Shown: positions 17,189 to 26,204, counted from the first letter of the stretch. The stretch is DNA of 64,000 nucleotides from Candidatus Gastranaerophilales bacterium (GCA_944323685.1 CALUTJ010000002.1:89740-153739), one strand, 5' to 3'. Notes: generated from the sequence alone by a model not told the origin. A program made the numbers and translations.

Positions 17189-17875
17189 TTATTCTTTTAC
17201 AACTCTGGCGGGAAAACCTGCTGCGGATATTTCATTTGCAACAGCTTCGGCTTTGTGTGCATTTGCATAAGAACCGGCCTGCAATACATAGCTGCCGTTA
17301 ACTTCTTTAACAAACGGACTTACGGATATATTTGTATTCATAAGCTTGTTTTGTGCCTGAATCGCCTGTTCTATCGTAGGATAAGAACCTACAAAAACTT
17401 TTGACATTTTAAATTCCTCTCCTTTAGGCGATGCCGGAGTAGGCGGAGTCGGCGGTTTTATAGGCGCAGCCTGTTCTGTTTTTACCGGCTGCGGCTGTTC
17501 GTATTCTATAGGCGCAAGCATATTTTGTCCGGTTGTTGTTTCGTCTTGCAATTGCTCGGATTCTTTAACTTTTTCGTCTTTGTTTTCTTTTTTCGAATCC
17601 GATGTTGTATACTCTATTTCTTCTGTTTGCCCGTCTTCTCTTTTAGAAACACCGGGCATATTATCTTCCATTTGTATCCATCTCAAACGATCGTCTATCG
17701 GCTGTTTTACATCACTTTCAGTGCCTTCCTGTTCAACACTTTGTTCTTCTCCCCCGCCGATTTCCACATCTACGTCAGGCGACATGCTTTTTATAAAATA
17801 TGTTATGACGATTAAAGAGACAAGAAATGTCACAACGAATAATGCTATGGTTTGCTTAATTTTTGAGTTTGCCAT
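17189..17875 (-). CDS. SPOR-domain membrane protein
   Basis: A 228-residue inner-membrane protein with a short cytoplasmic N-terminus, one transmembrane helix (about 10-28), a long acidic and proline-rich linker (about 30-150) and a C-terminal SPOR domain (about 153-228, with MSKVFVGSYPTIEQA and SYVLQAGSYANAHKAEAVA). SPOR domains bind denuded glycan strands of peptidoglycan at division sites, so a role in cell division or wall remodelling is likely. It follows the DUF366 gene by five bases and ends three bases from a 177-bp element. Confidence 0.85.
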   Translation of the reverse strand: MANSKIKQTIALFVVTFLVSLIVITYFIKSMSPDVDVEIGGGEEQSVEQEGTESDVKQPIDDRLRWIQMEDNMPGVSKREDGQTEEIEYTTSDSKKENKDEKVKESEQLQDETTTGQNMLAPIEYEQPQPVKTEQAAPIKPPTPPTPASPKGEEFKMSKVFVGSYPTIEQAIQAQNKLMNTNISVSPFVKEVNGSYVLQAGSYANAHKAEAVANEISAAGFPARVVKE

Positions 17876-17880
17876 ATATT

Positions 17881-18456
17881 TTATACTCCCCTGACTTTAC
17901 AAACTGCGTCTATGATTTCCGAGTTTTCTTCAATATAACGTTTCATGACATTTTGGGCAAATTCTTCAATTTCCGTAATACCTAAATCGGTAGTGAGTCC
18001 GCAAGCGTCTACCGGAGCACCGGCAGGGTCAATATTTAAACCTGTATGAATTAACCCCGAAGTAGTTGACTTTGTAGCAATAGAAACCGAAAGTTTTTTG
18101 TTTACACCGTTAATTTTTACAAAAATATCATCACCTCTGCGGCTGATTTCAAATCTGTTACCTAAAATTTTCCTGAGTTCTTCAATAATAATACATATCA
18201 AAAATCGCTGCCTTAAAACGCATTCGCTCAGGCTTATGCCGAACTGTTCGATAATAAAACTTACCATTTTTTTACTGTATATTGGCGAATTTGAGATAAC
18301 ATCTTCTATATCAACCATTTCCGTTATCTTTACATCCATCTCGCCTGTAAAAGCAACAATTGCGTCACCTAAAATATGGAAATTTTTATAAATCCAATGC
18401 GGAGCAAGCTGGCTGCCGATATATTTTATTTCTTTGTCTATAAATAACGATTGCAT
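17881..18456 (-). CDS. DUF366 family protein
   Basis: The 191 residues resemble the DUF366 family: an N-terminal IDKEIKYIGSQLAPHWIYKNF, then GDAIVAFTGEMDV and a C-terminal LIHTGLNIDPAGAPVDACGLTTDLGI. The function of the family is not known to me. It has no signal peptide or membrane segment. It sits 13 bases behind queC and five bases before the SPOR gene in a HEAT-queC-DUF366-SPOR operon, so a link with deazaguanine or tRNA modification is possible (inference from context). Confidence 0.7.
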   Translation of the reverse strand: MQSLFIDKEIKYIGSQLAPHWIYKNFHILGDAIVAFTGEMDVKITEMVDIEDVISNSPIYSKKMVSFIIEQFGISLSECVLRQRFLICIIIEELRKILGNRFEISRRGDDIFVKINGVNKKLSVSIATKSTTSGLIHTGLNIDPAGAPVDACGLTTDLGITEIEEFAQNVMKRYIEENSEIIDAVCKVRGV

Positions 18457-18469
18457 ATTTTTATCCCCG

Positions 18470-19168
18470 TTAGTCTGAAAAAAGTTCTTTTAAAATTTTA
18501 TCACAACCGTTATTTTTCAGCGCCCTTTTCAATCTGCTGCAAGATTCACAGTGTCCGCAGTGGCCTTTTTGACTGTTATAGCAGCTGTTTATGTATTTTA
18601 AAGGGACCTTGAGTTCTACAGCTTTTTTTACTATTTCATTTTTATCAAACTCGATTAACGGTGCCGTAACTTTTATATCATAGTTTGTCGAAGTTTTTAA
18701 AACCTCATTCATATCATCAATAAATTTTTGCGAATTGTCGCTGAAGGTTGCAGCCTCTTCTTTGTTTGCGCCTATAACGATATAATCATATTCAAAAGAA
18801 TCCGAAAAAGCTGCCGCAATATTGATAAACAGGCCGTTTCTGTTAGGAATCCACACATTTTTCATGCTGTTTATCGTGTCATTTAAATTCTCCAGATTTT
18901 TTATGTCCATATCAGGAACATCTTTATCAGACACGAGCGAGGTATTTGTTATATCTTTAAGCCAGTCAAGTTTTATAAGCTTGTGAGGTATTTTATAATA
19001 ATCCGCAAGCTGTTTAGAAGCTTGCGCTTCTTTAGCAAAAGCTTTTTGTCCGTAATCAAAAGTCAAGGCCAGCTTAAAATCAATTCCGCATTGTTTAGCA
19101 ACAGCAACAGAAACAGCAGAATCCAAACCGCCGGATAACAAAATAACCGCATCTTTTTTATTCGTCAT
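18470..19168 (-). CDS. queC: 7-cyano-7-deazaguanine synthase
   Basis: ATP-dependent enzyme that converts 7-carboxy-7-deazaguanine to preQ0 in queuosine biosynthesis. The PP-loop SGGLDS is near the N-terminus (VILLSGGLDSAVS), and the C-terminal zinc site is CYNSQKGHCGHCESC. The ATG at 19168 is chosen because AGGA lies eight bases upstream and the protein then starts MTNKKDAVILL, as in the family. The start at 19225 would add 19 unconserved residues and overlap the HEAT gene by 68 bases; with the chosen start the overlap is 11 bases. The length is 232 residues. No other queuosine gene is in the window. Confidence 0.92.
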   Translation of the reverse strand: MTNKKDAVILLSGGLDSAVSVAVAKQCGIDFKLALTFDYGQKAFAKEAQASKQLADYYKIPHKLIKLDWLKDITNTSLVSDKDVPDMDIKNLENLNDTINSMKNVWIPNRNGLFINIAAAFSDSFEYDYIVIGANKEEAATFSDNSQKFIDDMNEVLKTSTNYDIKVTAPLIEFDKNEIVKKAVELKVPLKYINSCYNSQKGHCGHCESCSRLKRALKNNGCDKILKELFSD

Positions 19169-20114
19169 CGTCTTCATCCTGTTCGTCACGCAATATGTTT
19201 TGCGCCTCTGCACGGCAGACATCACTGTATTTTGTGTCGTTTATTATTTTATTTAACTCATCTTCGCCGTTTATATTGTAAAGAGCGATAACCGCATTTT
19301 TTTTGACTTCATCATCGCGGTCAGTGAGCATTTCTCTTATCAAATTCAGCGCATCGTCGGTTCCGGAATCCATAAGAGCTTCTATTGCATTTATTCTGAC
19401 CTGCGGGTTGTCATCTTTTAAAGATTTTTTCAGAGCTTTAAAAGTTCTGTCATCATTAGGGCTGAGCCGGCAAAGCGCTTCTACCGCTTTTTCTTTAAGG
19501 TAAGTAAATTTATCCATTATTCCTGTTTTGGTTTCAAGAATTTTCACAAGAGAATCAACAGCCCTCATATCCCCGATAAGCCCGAGAGCGGTAGCAGCAG
19601 ATTCTCTGACATATACGGATTTTTCGGATTCGTCGGAAGCAACACTCATAAGAGATGTCACAGCATACCTGTCCCCCAGCCTTCCTAAAGCATCCGCACA
19701 GCTCAACCTTACTTTATAATGCTCGTCCTTATCATTTAAACAATACATAAGAGCGTGCACACTGGAGTGATCCTTCAGGTTTGAAATAGCTTTAGCACAA
19801 AGTACACGCACATTTGTGTAGTAATCTTTATTATAATCCGCATGCGGGGTGTGATCTTTCATAAGCAAAAGGTCTGTTAACGGTGCAAGAGATGACGAAT
19901 CTCTGTATTTATCAACCTGTCTGATAAGCCAGCAAAGAACCTCACTGCGGTATTCTATTTTTAAGAAATAGTTAAAAATTGCAATTAATTCTATTTCGGA
20001 AAAACTTGTTTTTAATTTTTCGAGGCAATCAATCGTCTGAGAGTCGTCAATATCCTGTGCTATCAAACACTCAGAAGCAAGTATGTTAAAATCTATGCTT
20101 TTATTCTCAGACAT
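19158..20114 (-). CDS. HEAT-repeat protein
   Basis: The 318 residues are built of HEAT/PBS-lyase-type helical repeats: KVRLSCADALGRLGD, YVRESAATALGLIGD, YLKEKAVEALCRLSP, QVRINAIEALMDSGT and EVKKNAVIALYNING. The repeats cover about 95-300, with a helical N-terminal domain before them and an acidic tail (EQDEDDDE). Such proteins act as scaffolds or regulators; the target is unknown. The gene overlaps queC by 11 bases and is the first gene of the operon. The 146-base gap upstream contains only the partial repeat at 20197. Confidence 0.85.
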   Translation of the reverse strand: MSENKSIDFNILASECLIAQDIDDSQTIDCLEKLKTSFSEIELIAIFNYFLKIEYRSEVLCWLIRQVDKYRDSSSLAPLTDLLLMKDHTPHADYNKDYYTNVRVLCAKAISNLKDHSSVHALMYCLNDKDEHYKVRLSCADALGRLGDRYAVTSLMSVASDESEKSVYVRESAATALGLIGDMRAVDSLVKILETKTGIMDKFTYLKEKAVEALCRLSPNDDRTFKALKKSLKDDNPQVRINAIEALMDSGTDDALNLIREMLTDRDDEVKKNAVIALYNINGEDELNKIINDTKYSDVCRAEAQNILRDEQDEDDDE

Positions 20115-20196
20115 TTCCCCGAATTAACCTTTTGTTAATGTTATTTATAAACAAAAAACAAAAAGATATCAACTGTTTCGGGCATGGAAAAGCATA

Positions 20197-20255
20197 TAAT
20201 CAAGTGTCGCGGTTACCGCCTCGAGCCTTCTAGCCGTCACTGCTCACCTTTGCCT
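20197..20255 (-). repeat. 177-bp interspersed element, partial copy 4
   Basis: About 59 bases corresponding to the far (GCAGT/ACTGC hairpin) third of the element, with several mismatches, including in the hairpin. It ends six bases from the stop codon of the 20261 gene and reads in that gene's direction. Confidence 0.8.
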
Positions 20256-20260
20256 ATTTT

Positions 20261-20857
20261 TTAATTAACCGGTTTGTAAAGACTCATTTCACTGTTAATA
20301 ATAAAGGTTATTTCATCCCCCGCTCTCAACACAGTAGGCTTTCCCTGTTCTCTTATTGATGTCGGAACAAGCTGTAGCGCACCTTTTTTCCAATCACCGG
20401 GATAATGAGGCATCTTTTTATAATAAGCAACAGGAGCAAGATCGCCGCCTATAGTTGTAGAACCTTTCCAGTAAACGTAAGCATCGAGCAGATATTCTTC
20501 TTTGGAAGGAGTTATGACTTTATAAATTTTTATCTTCATTGCGGCATTTATACCTTCCACCGCCTCAAGAACTTCTTCCACCCTGCCTAAATATACCGAA
20601 TCCTTAGGTATAACGTTAGACGTGCCGATAAAAATATCAGCAGGATTAATAAAATATTCTATATCCCCGACTTTTACGGTTGAAGTGGAAATATCTCTAA
20701 GATTTATGGCCTTAAGAAAAGAACCTTTGGCTATATTAATGGGCTTGTAATTGCGAAGATGTGTATCACTAACCGCAACGGGAGCAATAGAGTTTACACA
20801 CAAAACAGCTATAAACAGGGTGATTGTAATAATAAAAAATCTTTTCATATATTCCAT
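20261..20857 (-). CDS. Exported hypothetical protein
   Basis: A 198-residue protein with an N-terminal signal peptide or anchor (KRFFIITITLFIAVLCVNSIAP) and a mature part rich in beta strands. The family was not recognised. The segment with IPKDSVYLGRVEEV, followed later by a Gly-rich stretch and a C-terminal AGDEITFIINSEM, faintly resembles the beta-barrel region of TrbI/VirB10-type proteins, but this is too weak to call. The start is either the first ATG or the Met four codons later (MKRFF), which has GGA upstream. It is divergent from serS. Confidence 0.7.
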   Translation of the reverse strand: MEYMKRFFIITITLFIAVLCVNSIAPVAVSDTHLRNYKPINIAKGSFLKAINLRDISTSTVKVGDIEYFINPADIFIGTSNVIPKDSVYLGRVEEVLEAVEGINAAMKIKIYKVITPSKEEYLLDAYVYWKGSTTIGGDLAPVAYYKKMPHYPGDWKKGALQLVPTSIREQGKPTVLRAGDEITFIINSEMSLYKPVN

Positions 20858-20938
20858 TTTAATTAAATTTCTGGATTTTTCAATTATTTTTTTATAGAAT
20901 TAAGGCACGAGTACGATAAAAGAGGAAGTGTATTTTTT

Positions 20939-22204
20939 ATGTTAGATATCAAAATTATCAGAGAAAATCCTGACAAAGTTAACGAACTTTTAAAAAGAAG
21001 AAACCCCGAACTCAGTATTGATGAGGTGCTTCAAATTGACGTGGAAAGAAGAAAAGTTCAAACTCAGGCTGATGAGCTTAGAGCAAAAAGAAAAAGCGAA
21101 TCTCAAAAAATAGGTTTGATGAAGAAAAACGGAGAAAATACAGACGCTGTTCAAGAAGATGTACGTAAACTCGGCGATGACATAAAAGCACTTGAAGAAA
21201 AAGAACTTGAATTAAATGAAAAACAAAAAAATCTTCTTTTAAGTATTCCGAATATGCCTGACGAAACAATACCGGTTGGCGCGGATGACAGCGCAAACGC
21301 CGTAAAAAAAGTAGTCGGCGAGGTAGTAAAACCTGCCTTTGAACAAAAACCGCACTGGGATTTAACTGTAGAAAAAGACCTTGTAGATTTTGAAAGAGGC
21401 GTTAAAATTTCCCAATCACGTTTCTATATTTACAAAGGCAAAGGTGCGCGCCTTGAAAGAGCAATTATCAACTTCTTCCTTGATATACACACAACAAAAC
21501 ACGGATATGAAGAAATTCTCCCGCCGGTTCTTGTTAACGGTGCATCTATGACAGGCACCGGACAGCTGCCTAAATTTAAAGAAGACATGTATAAATGTGT
21601 TGACGAGGATTTATACCTTATACCAACAGCAGAGGTTCCTGTTACAAACATTTATTGCAATGAGATATTGTCAGAAGACGACCTGCCTAAATGTATGACA
21701 GCATACACTCCATGCTTTAGAAGAGAAGCCGGTTCAGCCGGTAAAGATACAAGAGGTTTGATACGTGTACATCAGTTCAATAAAGTAGAACTCGTAAAAC
21801 TGACAACACCTGAGCAGGCACCTGAAGAACACGAAAAACTTACCCGTGACGCGGAAGAAATTCTGGAAATGCTTGAACTCCCATACAGAAGAATGGAACT
21901 CAGCTCCGGCGACATAGGATTTTCAGCAAGAAAATGCTATGACCTAGAAGTCTGGATGCCTTCCTACAACAATTACAAAGAGATTTCCAGCTGCTCCGTA
22001 TTCGGTGATTTTCAGGCAAGAAGAGCCGGCCTTAAATACAGAAGCAAAGAAACAGGCAAAGTTAACTATTGCTATACAATGAACGGGTCGGGTCTGGCTG
22101 TCGGCAGAACTTTTGCTGCAATTGTCGAAAACTTCCAGCAGGAAGACGGCACAATCGTTATCCCGAAAGTTTTGCGCCAGTACACAGGTTTTGACAGAAT
22201 ATAG
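20939..22204 (+). CDS. serS: Serine--tRNA ligase
   Basis: Class II synthetase for tRNA-Ser. The 421 residues consist of the N-terminal tRNA-binding coiled-coil arm (about 1-100, from [12 protein letters not shown]) and the catalytic domain with motif 2 ([22 protein letters not shown]) and motif 3 ([20 protein letters not shown]). An AGAGGAAG ribosome site precedes the ATG. tmk follows 11 bases later on the same strand. Confidence 0.97.
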   Translation: MLDIKIIRENPDKVNELLKRRNPELSIDEVLQIDVERRKVQTQADELRAKRKSESQKIGLMKKNGENTDAVQEDVRKLGDDIKALEEKELELNEKQKNLLLSIPNMPDETIPVGADDSANAVKKVVGEVVKPAFEQKPHWDLTVEKDLVDFERGVKISQSRFYIYKGKGARLERAIINFFLDIHTTKHGYEEILPPVLVNGASMTGTGQLPKFKEDMYKCVDEDLYLIPTAEVPVTNIYCNEILSEDDLPKCMTAYTPCFRREAGSAGKDTRGLIRVHQFNKVELVKLTTPEQAPEEHEKLTRDAEEILEMLELPYRRMELSSGDIGFSARKCYDLEVWMPSYNNYKEISSCSVFGDFQARRAGLKYRSKETGKVNYCYTMNGSGLAVGRTFAAIVENFQQEDGTIVIPKVLRQYTGFDRI

Positions 22205-22215
22205 TTTAATAAAAT

Positions 22216-22845
22216 ATGAAAAAAGGTTTTTTTATTACATTTGAAGGCGCTGACGGTTGCGGAAAAACCACGCAGTCCAAACTTGTGCAAGAGTATCTTG
22301 AAAACTCGGGTTACGAGGTTGTCTGGACAAGAGAACCCGGAGCAAAAGGGCTCGGGCAAAAGATACGAGAACTTTTATTGCATTATGACGGGGATGTTGC
22401 GCCTATGTGCGAGGCATTTTTGTTTCTTGCCGACAGGGCACAGCATATTGAACACCTGATAAAACCTGCGGTTGATGCCGGCAAAATTGTCATATGTGAC
22501 CGTCATACAGATTCCACAATTGCGTATCAGGGCTACGGTCGCGGCGAAGATATAAAACAATTAAAATACCTTAACGAACTTGCCACAGGCTCCGTAAAAC
22601 CTGATTTAACATTTGTTTTTGATGTATCTACCGATATTGCACAAAAACGCGTCGGCGAGGAAAAAGACCGTATGGAATCGGCTGGGATTGAATTTCACAA
22701 AAAAGTCCGTCAGGGTTATCTTGAAATTGCAAAGCTTGAACCCGAAAGAGTTAAAGTGATAGATGCAAACAACAACATAGAAAAAGTTTTTGAAGATACT
22801 AAAAAAACATTAGACTGTTTTTTAAATTTAAAACTGCACAAATAA
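22216..22845 (+). CDS. tmk: Thymidylate kinase
   Basis: Phosphorylates dTMP to dTDP. The 209 residues contain the P-loop GADGCGKT (residues 11-18), the DRH-type motif CDRHTDSTIAYQGYGRG and a LID region with EEKDRMES. It is 11 bases behind serS and most likely co-transcribed. The 449-base gap that follows contains an 88-bp imperfect palindrome, a 177-bp element and a terminator but no gene. Confidence 0.95.
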   Translation: MKKGFFITFEGADGCGKTTQSKLVQEYLENSGYEVVWTREPGAKGLGQKIRELLLHYDGDVAPMCEAFLFLADRAQHIEHLIKPAVDAGKIVICDRHTDSTIAYQGYGRGEDIKQLKYLNELATGSVKPDLTFVFDVSTDIAQKRVGEEKDRMESAGIEFHKKVRQGYLEIAKLEPERVKVIDANNNIEKVFEDTKKTLDCFLNLKLHK

Positions 22846-22861
22846 ATTTCATATAGTCAAC

Positions 22862-22949
22862 TGACCCCGATAACTTATTGAGCGGGTGCATAAAACAAGT
22901 TCAACTATCATATTATAACCCGAGCACCCGCAACAAGTACATGGGGTCA
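22862..22949. repeat. Large imperfect palindrome
   Basis: The nested arms read inward as TGACCCC (22862-22868), ACTTATTG (22873-22880) and GCGGGTGC (22882-22889), matched by GCACCCGC (22924-22931), CAACAAGT and GGGGTCA (22943-22949). The centre is an AT-rich loop of about 34 bases. It could be a structured RNA behind tmk or the relic of a small mobile element. The next 80 bases are GC-richer and hold no gene. Confidence 0.65.
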
Positions 22950-23028
22950 CTTCCGTAAAATGCTAGACTCGGCGCCACTCGCACTCCGTGTACCACTTCT
23001 ACAAGCGAGGTCCCACTCAGACATATAA

Positions 23029-23205
23029 TGTCCGAGAAAAATTCGTGATAAGGCGCAAAGCGACGTGAACGAATTTTGGGTGTGTCACATTGTTCACATA
23101 GTGAAGCCATTTTTCAGGCTTCACCACAGTTCAGCCGAAAAAGAAGGCAAAGGTGAGCAGTGACAGCTCGAAGGCTCGAGGCGGCAACTGCGACACTAGA
23201 TTAGA
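23029..23205 (+). repeat. 177-bp interspersed element, copy 5
   Basis: Full-length copy in the opposite orientation to most others. It reads in the same direction as tmk, which ends 183 bases upstream. Confidence 0.9.
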
Positions 23206-23240
23206 AACATGTATTATATAGTCGGCGACTTTTTAACATA

Positions 23241-23269
23241 AAAAGAGCGGATATAAAATCCGCCCTTTT
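23241..23269 (-). terminator. Terminator after winged-helix gene B
   Basis: Stem AAAAG(A)GCGGAT with ATCCGC(C)CTTTT around a five-base loop. It is homologous to the terminator at 16599 and carries a compensatory base-pair change. Confidence 0.75.
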
Positions 23270-23294
23270 AAAGTTAAAATATTTTTAAATCAAA

Positions 23295-23510
23295 CTACTT
23301 GATTGATTCTGTTAATCTAACTTTTGTTCTTGCGCCTTTGCCGGAAAGATCTGCTTTACCTTCTTGAGCTAACCAGCCAATACCCATAGAAACAAAGTTT
23401 TGGTTCAAGTCTAATTCTTTTTCCAATTTAGAAATAGTAGCTTCGTTGTTTTTTTGATCAGCTAAAAATTCGTAAACTTTTCCAGCAGCTTCGCCAATGT
23501 AATAATTCAT
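23295..23510 (-). CDS. Small winged-helix protein (DUF2582-like), paralogue B
   Basis: A 71-residue protein nearly identical to the one at 16652: about eight differences in the first 67 residues and two extra residues at the C-terminus. It has the same AAGGAGA ribosome site and a homologous terminator. On the - strand TTTACA, a 17-base spacer and TATATA upstream could be its promoter. It is divergent from leuD. The fold implies nucleic-acid binding; the function is unknown. Confidence 0.85.
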   Translation of the reverse strand: MNYYIGEAAGKVYEFLADQKNNEATISKLEKELDLNQNFVSMGIGWLAQEGKADLSGKGARTKVRLTESIK

Positions 23511-23604
23511 CTTGTAAATCTCCTTCTTTTTTGTATAACAAACAGATAAATTTTATATTATTATATATAGTATAAATTTTGAGTTTTGTAAATGGAGATA
23601 GACC

Positions 23605-24105
23605 ATGAATACACTATTTGTAGGAAATTGTTGGAAATATGATGACAATGTTGATACTGATGTTATAATACCGGCCCGTTATTTAAACACTTCTGATGAA
23701 AAAGAGCTGGCAAGCCACTGTCTGGAAGACATTGACACAACTTTTGCAAAAAATGTAGAGCATGGCGATATAATTGTAGCCGGCGAAAATTTCGGCTGCG
23801 GCAGTTCCAGAGAGCATGCGCCAATAGCTATTAAAGCAAGCGGGATTTCAGTTGTTATTGCAAAATCTTTTGCCAGAATATTTTTCCGCAACGCAATCAA
23901 CATCGGACTTCCTATTTTAGAAAATCCCGAAGTCGCAGACGATGCGCAAAAAGGCGACAAAATCAGCGTTGATTTACAAAACGGAATCGTAAAAAATATA
24001 ACAAAAAACAAAGAATATAAATGCGCAAAATTTCCGCAGGAAATTCAGGATTTGATAGCACAGGGCGGGTTAATTAATTACACAAAGAAAAAATTGGGAG
24101 TTTAA
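23605..24105 (+). CDS. leuD: 3-isopropylmalate dehydratase small subunit
   Basis: Forms isopropylmalate isomerase with LeuC in leucine biosynthesis. The 166 residues are normal for the short LeuD type. The early [12 protein letters not shown], then [16 protein letters not shown] and [18 protein letters not shown], are the substrate-binding signatures. GGAG lies eight bases before the ATG. leuB follows three bases after the stop. leuC is not in the window, so the large subunit must be encoded elsewhere. A homoaconitase-type activity is a less likely alternative. Confidence 0.93.
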   Translation: MNTLFVGNCWKYDDNVDTDVIIPARYLNTSDEKELASHCLEDIDTTFAKNVEHGDIIVAGENFGCGSSREHAPIAIKASGISVVIAKSFARIFFRNAINIGLPILENPEVADDAQKGDKISVDLQNGIVKNITKNKEYKCAKFPQEIQDLIAQGGLINYTKKKLGV

Positions 24106-24108
24106 AAA

Positions 24109-25188
24109 ATGACAACATACAAAATTGCACTTCTGCCGGGAGATGGAGTCGGGCCGGAAATTATAGCGGAAGGCGTTAAAGTACTAAAAGCAATTGAGAA
24201 AAAATACTCTGGCGAATTTAATTTTGAATTTGAAAAAGCACTGATAGGCGGATGTGCTTATGACGAATACAAAACCCCGCTGCCGCAATCGACCATAGAC
24301 CTTGCAAAAAATGCTGACGCGGTTTATCTCGGTGCTGTCGGTGACTGGAAATATGACACTCTGCCTTCCGGAGTACGTCCTGAAAAAGCTCTTCTGGGCA
24401 TAAGAAAAGAACTCAATCTTTTTGCAAACCTGAGACCGGCTATTGTGTTTGACGAATTATTAGACTCTTCAACCTTAAAGCCGGAAGTTATCAAAGGCGT
24501 TGATATAATGGTTGTAAGAGAATTAACAGGTGATGTCTATTTTGGAGAACCTAGAGGCATTGACACAATCAACGGCAAAAGAGCGGGTTTCAACAACATG
24601 ATTTATTTTGAACATGAAATTGAAAGAATAGCCCATGTTGCATTTAAAACAGCAATGAAAAGAAATAAGAAACTTTGCTCTGTAGACAAAGCTAATGTTC
24701 TGGATTGCTCGCGTTTGTGGAGAGAAATCGTAACATATGTTTCCAAACAGTATCCGGAGGTAGAACTTACACACATGTACGTTGACAACGCGGCAATGCA
24801 GCTTATAAGAAACCCCAAACAGTTTGACGTAATTGTTACAGGCAACATCTTCGGCGACATTCTGTCGGATGAAGCTTCAATGCTGCCGGGGTCTTTAGGA
24901 ATGCTGCCAAGCGCAAGCCTGTCAGACGGCAAAGCTGCAATGTATGAACCTATTCATGGCTCGGCACCTGATATCAAAGGAAAAAATATTGTTAACCCGA
25001 TAGCTACCATTTTATCTGCGGCAATGATGCTAAAATATTCTTTTGCACTGGACAAAGCCGCAGAGGATATCGAAAATGCAGTCAAAGTTGTTTTAAAAGA
25101 GGGTTACAGAACAAAAGATATAGCCTCTGAAAACTCAACCGTGACAAGCACTTCCCAAATGGGTGATTTAATTGTAACAAAATTGTAA
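24109..25188 (+). CDS. leuB: 3-isopropylmalate dehydrogenase
   Basis: NAD-dependent oxidative decarboxylation of 3-isopropylmalate in leucine synthesis. The 359 residues show the N-terminal [12 protein letters not shown], the substrate region [22 protein letters not shown], and the metal and substrate site around [14 protein letters not shown] and [27 protein letters not shown]. It is coupled to leuD in a two-gene operon. The length and the [13 protein letters not shown] loop favour LeuB over isocitrate dehydrogenase. Confidence 0.96.
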   Translation: MTTYKIALLPGDGVGPEIIAEGVKVLKAIEKKYSGEFNFEFEKALIGGCAYDEYKTPLPQSTIDLAKNADAVYLGAVGDWKYDTLPSGVRPEKALLGIRKELNLFANLRPAIVFDELLDSSTLKPEVIKGVDIMVVRELTGDVYFGEPRGIDTINGKRAGFNNMIYFEHEIERIAHVAFKTAMKRNKKLCSVDKANVLDCSRLWREIVTYVSKQYPEVELTHMYVDNAAMQLIRNPKQFDVIVTGNIFGDILSDEASMLPGSLGMLPSASLSDGKAAMYEPIHGSAPDIKGKNIVNPIATILSAAMMLKYSFALDKAAEDIENAVKVVLKEGYRTKDIASENSTVTSTSQMGDLIVTKL

Positions 25189-25328
25189 AGATTTCGGAAA
25201 AAATGCCCTAAAAATGTTTAAAATTTTGAAAAATGGGTATTATATACATGCAGGCAGTTAACATCCAGGCAGTGTATACGGGTTGCGACAAAAAAATTTT
25301 TTAAGGCTTGGTTTAAAAGTTCTCTGAC

Positions 25329-25352
25329 CTGCATTTTTTATGCAGATTTTTA
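25329..25352 (+). terminator. Probable terminator after leuB
   Basis: Stem CTGCAT/ATGCAG with a five-T loop followed by ATTTTTAT. It is short and AT-rich. In the same 170-base gap, 25203-25260 shares an interrupted pattern with the region upstream of the autotransporter gene (see findings). Confidence 0.5.
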
Positions 25353-25358
25353 TATGAA

Positions 25359-26204
25359 TTATGCCCAGTTGTTTACATACATTTGTTGTCCGAACCTTTT
25401 GCACAGTGAACATTTTTCTGTTTCAAGATAGCATTTTTTGCTGAAATCATACAGTCCTGCTCCGCTCCTGCCCCGATAATCATTTGCTAATGCGGGACAG
25501 TTGTACACCCCGGATTTTGCAAACAACCGTGAAGTCATACAATCAAAGCTGCAATTTGCAAAATCAAATGCTGAATTGTCTGCATCGTGCATAGAATCTG
25601 TCAATATAAACGAAAAATTTATATCCTCTGTTTCAAACTTAAATTTTTGCCCGAGTTCCTTAAAACCTGCCTTTAGCTCATTTATTTTGCTTTCTTCCGT
25701 TTTGATTGCAAGTATCGGGTTGAACCCGTATTTGTTGAGCGAAGTTATTGCATGGACAGCTTTTCTGAAAGAGCCGCGACCGGAGATTTCATCGTTTGTT
25801 CTTTCGTCAAAATGGTTTATAAAAATTTTAAAGATAATCTCGTTTGCGCCCTCATCCTCAACTCTTTTTAAAAATCTGGATTTTTTATCGTTAATACAGC
25901 TGCCGTCAGAAAAAACCGTAACGGAACAGTAATTCAAACACAAACGCAATATGTGATTAAACTCAGGATGTGACATTGAGTTTTTTCCTATTAAATAAAT
26001 ATATTTAAGCTGCGTCTTATCCGGTTTTTGCAGTGCGTCTTTTATTTCTTCCAGCTGCAAATATTTTTTGTTTTTTTGATTAAAACTTCTGCTGCGATAA
26101 ACATTGAAATTTTTATTTTTTTCTTTTGTATATTCCAAATCAATAAACAAATGATTCAATGCCTTCATTTCTACACACTGTGCCTGAATAATAGAATTGC
26201 TCAT
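25359..26204 (-). CDS. Radical-SAM-like protein lacking the CxxxCxxC motif
   Basis: The 281-residue layout follows radical SAM/SPASM proteins. It has an N-terminal strand (HLFIDLEYTKEKNKN), where the cluster motif should follow, then a GKNSMSHPEF segment in place of the usual GGEP...HP. After that comes a strand-turn VTVFSDGSCI, a RGSFRKAVHAITSLNKYGF helix, and a Cys-rich C-terminus (six Cys after residue 205, ending CYLETEKCSLC). The three N-terminal cysteines that bind the catalytic cluster are absent, so it is probably not an active SAM enzyme. The C-terminal cysteines could still bind an auxiliary cluster. An AGGAGG ribosome site supports the start. The family call rests on overall pattern only. 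Confidence 0.55.
   Translation of the reverse strand: MSNSIIQAQCVEMKALNHLFIDLEYTKEKNKNFNVYRSRSFNQKNKKYLQLEEIKDALQKPDKTQLKYIYLIGKNSMSHPEFNHILRLCLNYCSVTVFSDGSCINDKKSRFLKRVEDEGANEIIFKIFINHFDERTNDEISGRGSFRKAVHAITSLNKYGFNPILAIKTEESKINELKAGFKELGQKFKFETEDINFSFILTDSMHDADNSAFDFANCSFDCMTSRLFAKSGVYNCPALANDYRGRSGAGLYDFSKKCYLETEKCSLCKRFGQQMYVNNWA

Noticed and set aside
17104..17301. A frame beginning Met-Ala-Ser-Leu-Cys-Glu-Gln-Cys on the strand opposite the element's sense strand, also at 22913-23110
   Set aside because: It runs through the 177-bp repeat and then into unrelated flanking sequence that differs between copies; no ribosome site; deleted copies lack its start. It is a by-product of the repeat.
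19169..19225. Longer queC start
   Set aside because: It overlaps the HEAT gene by 68 bases and adds residues without family similarity; the ATG at 19168 has a good ribosome site.
20261..20857. VirB10/TrbI-type secretion protein
   Set aside because: Only a faint motif resemblance, no other type IV secretion genes nearby.
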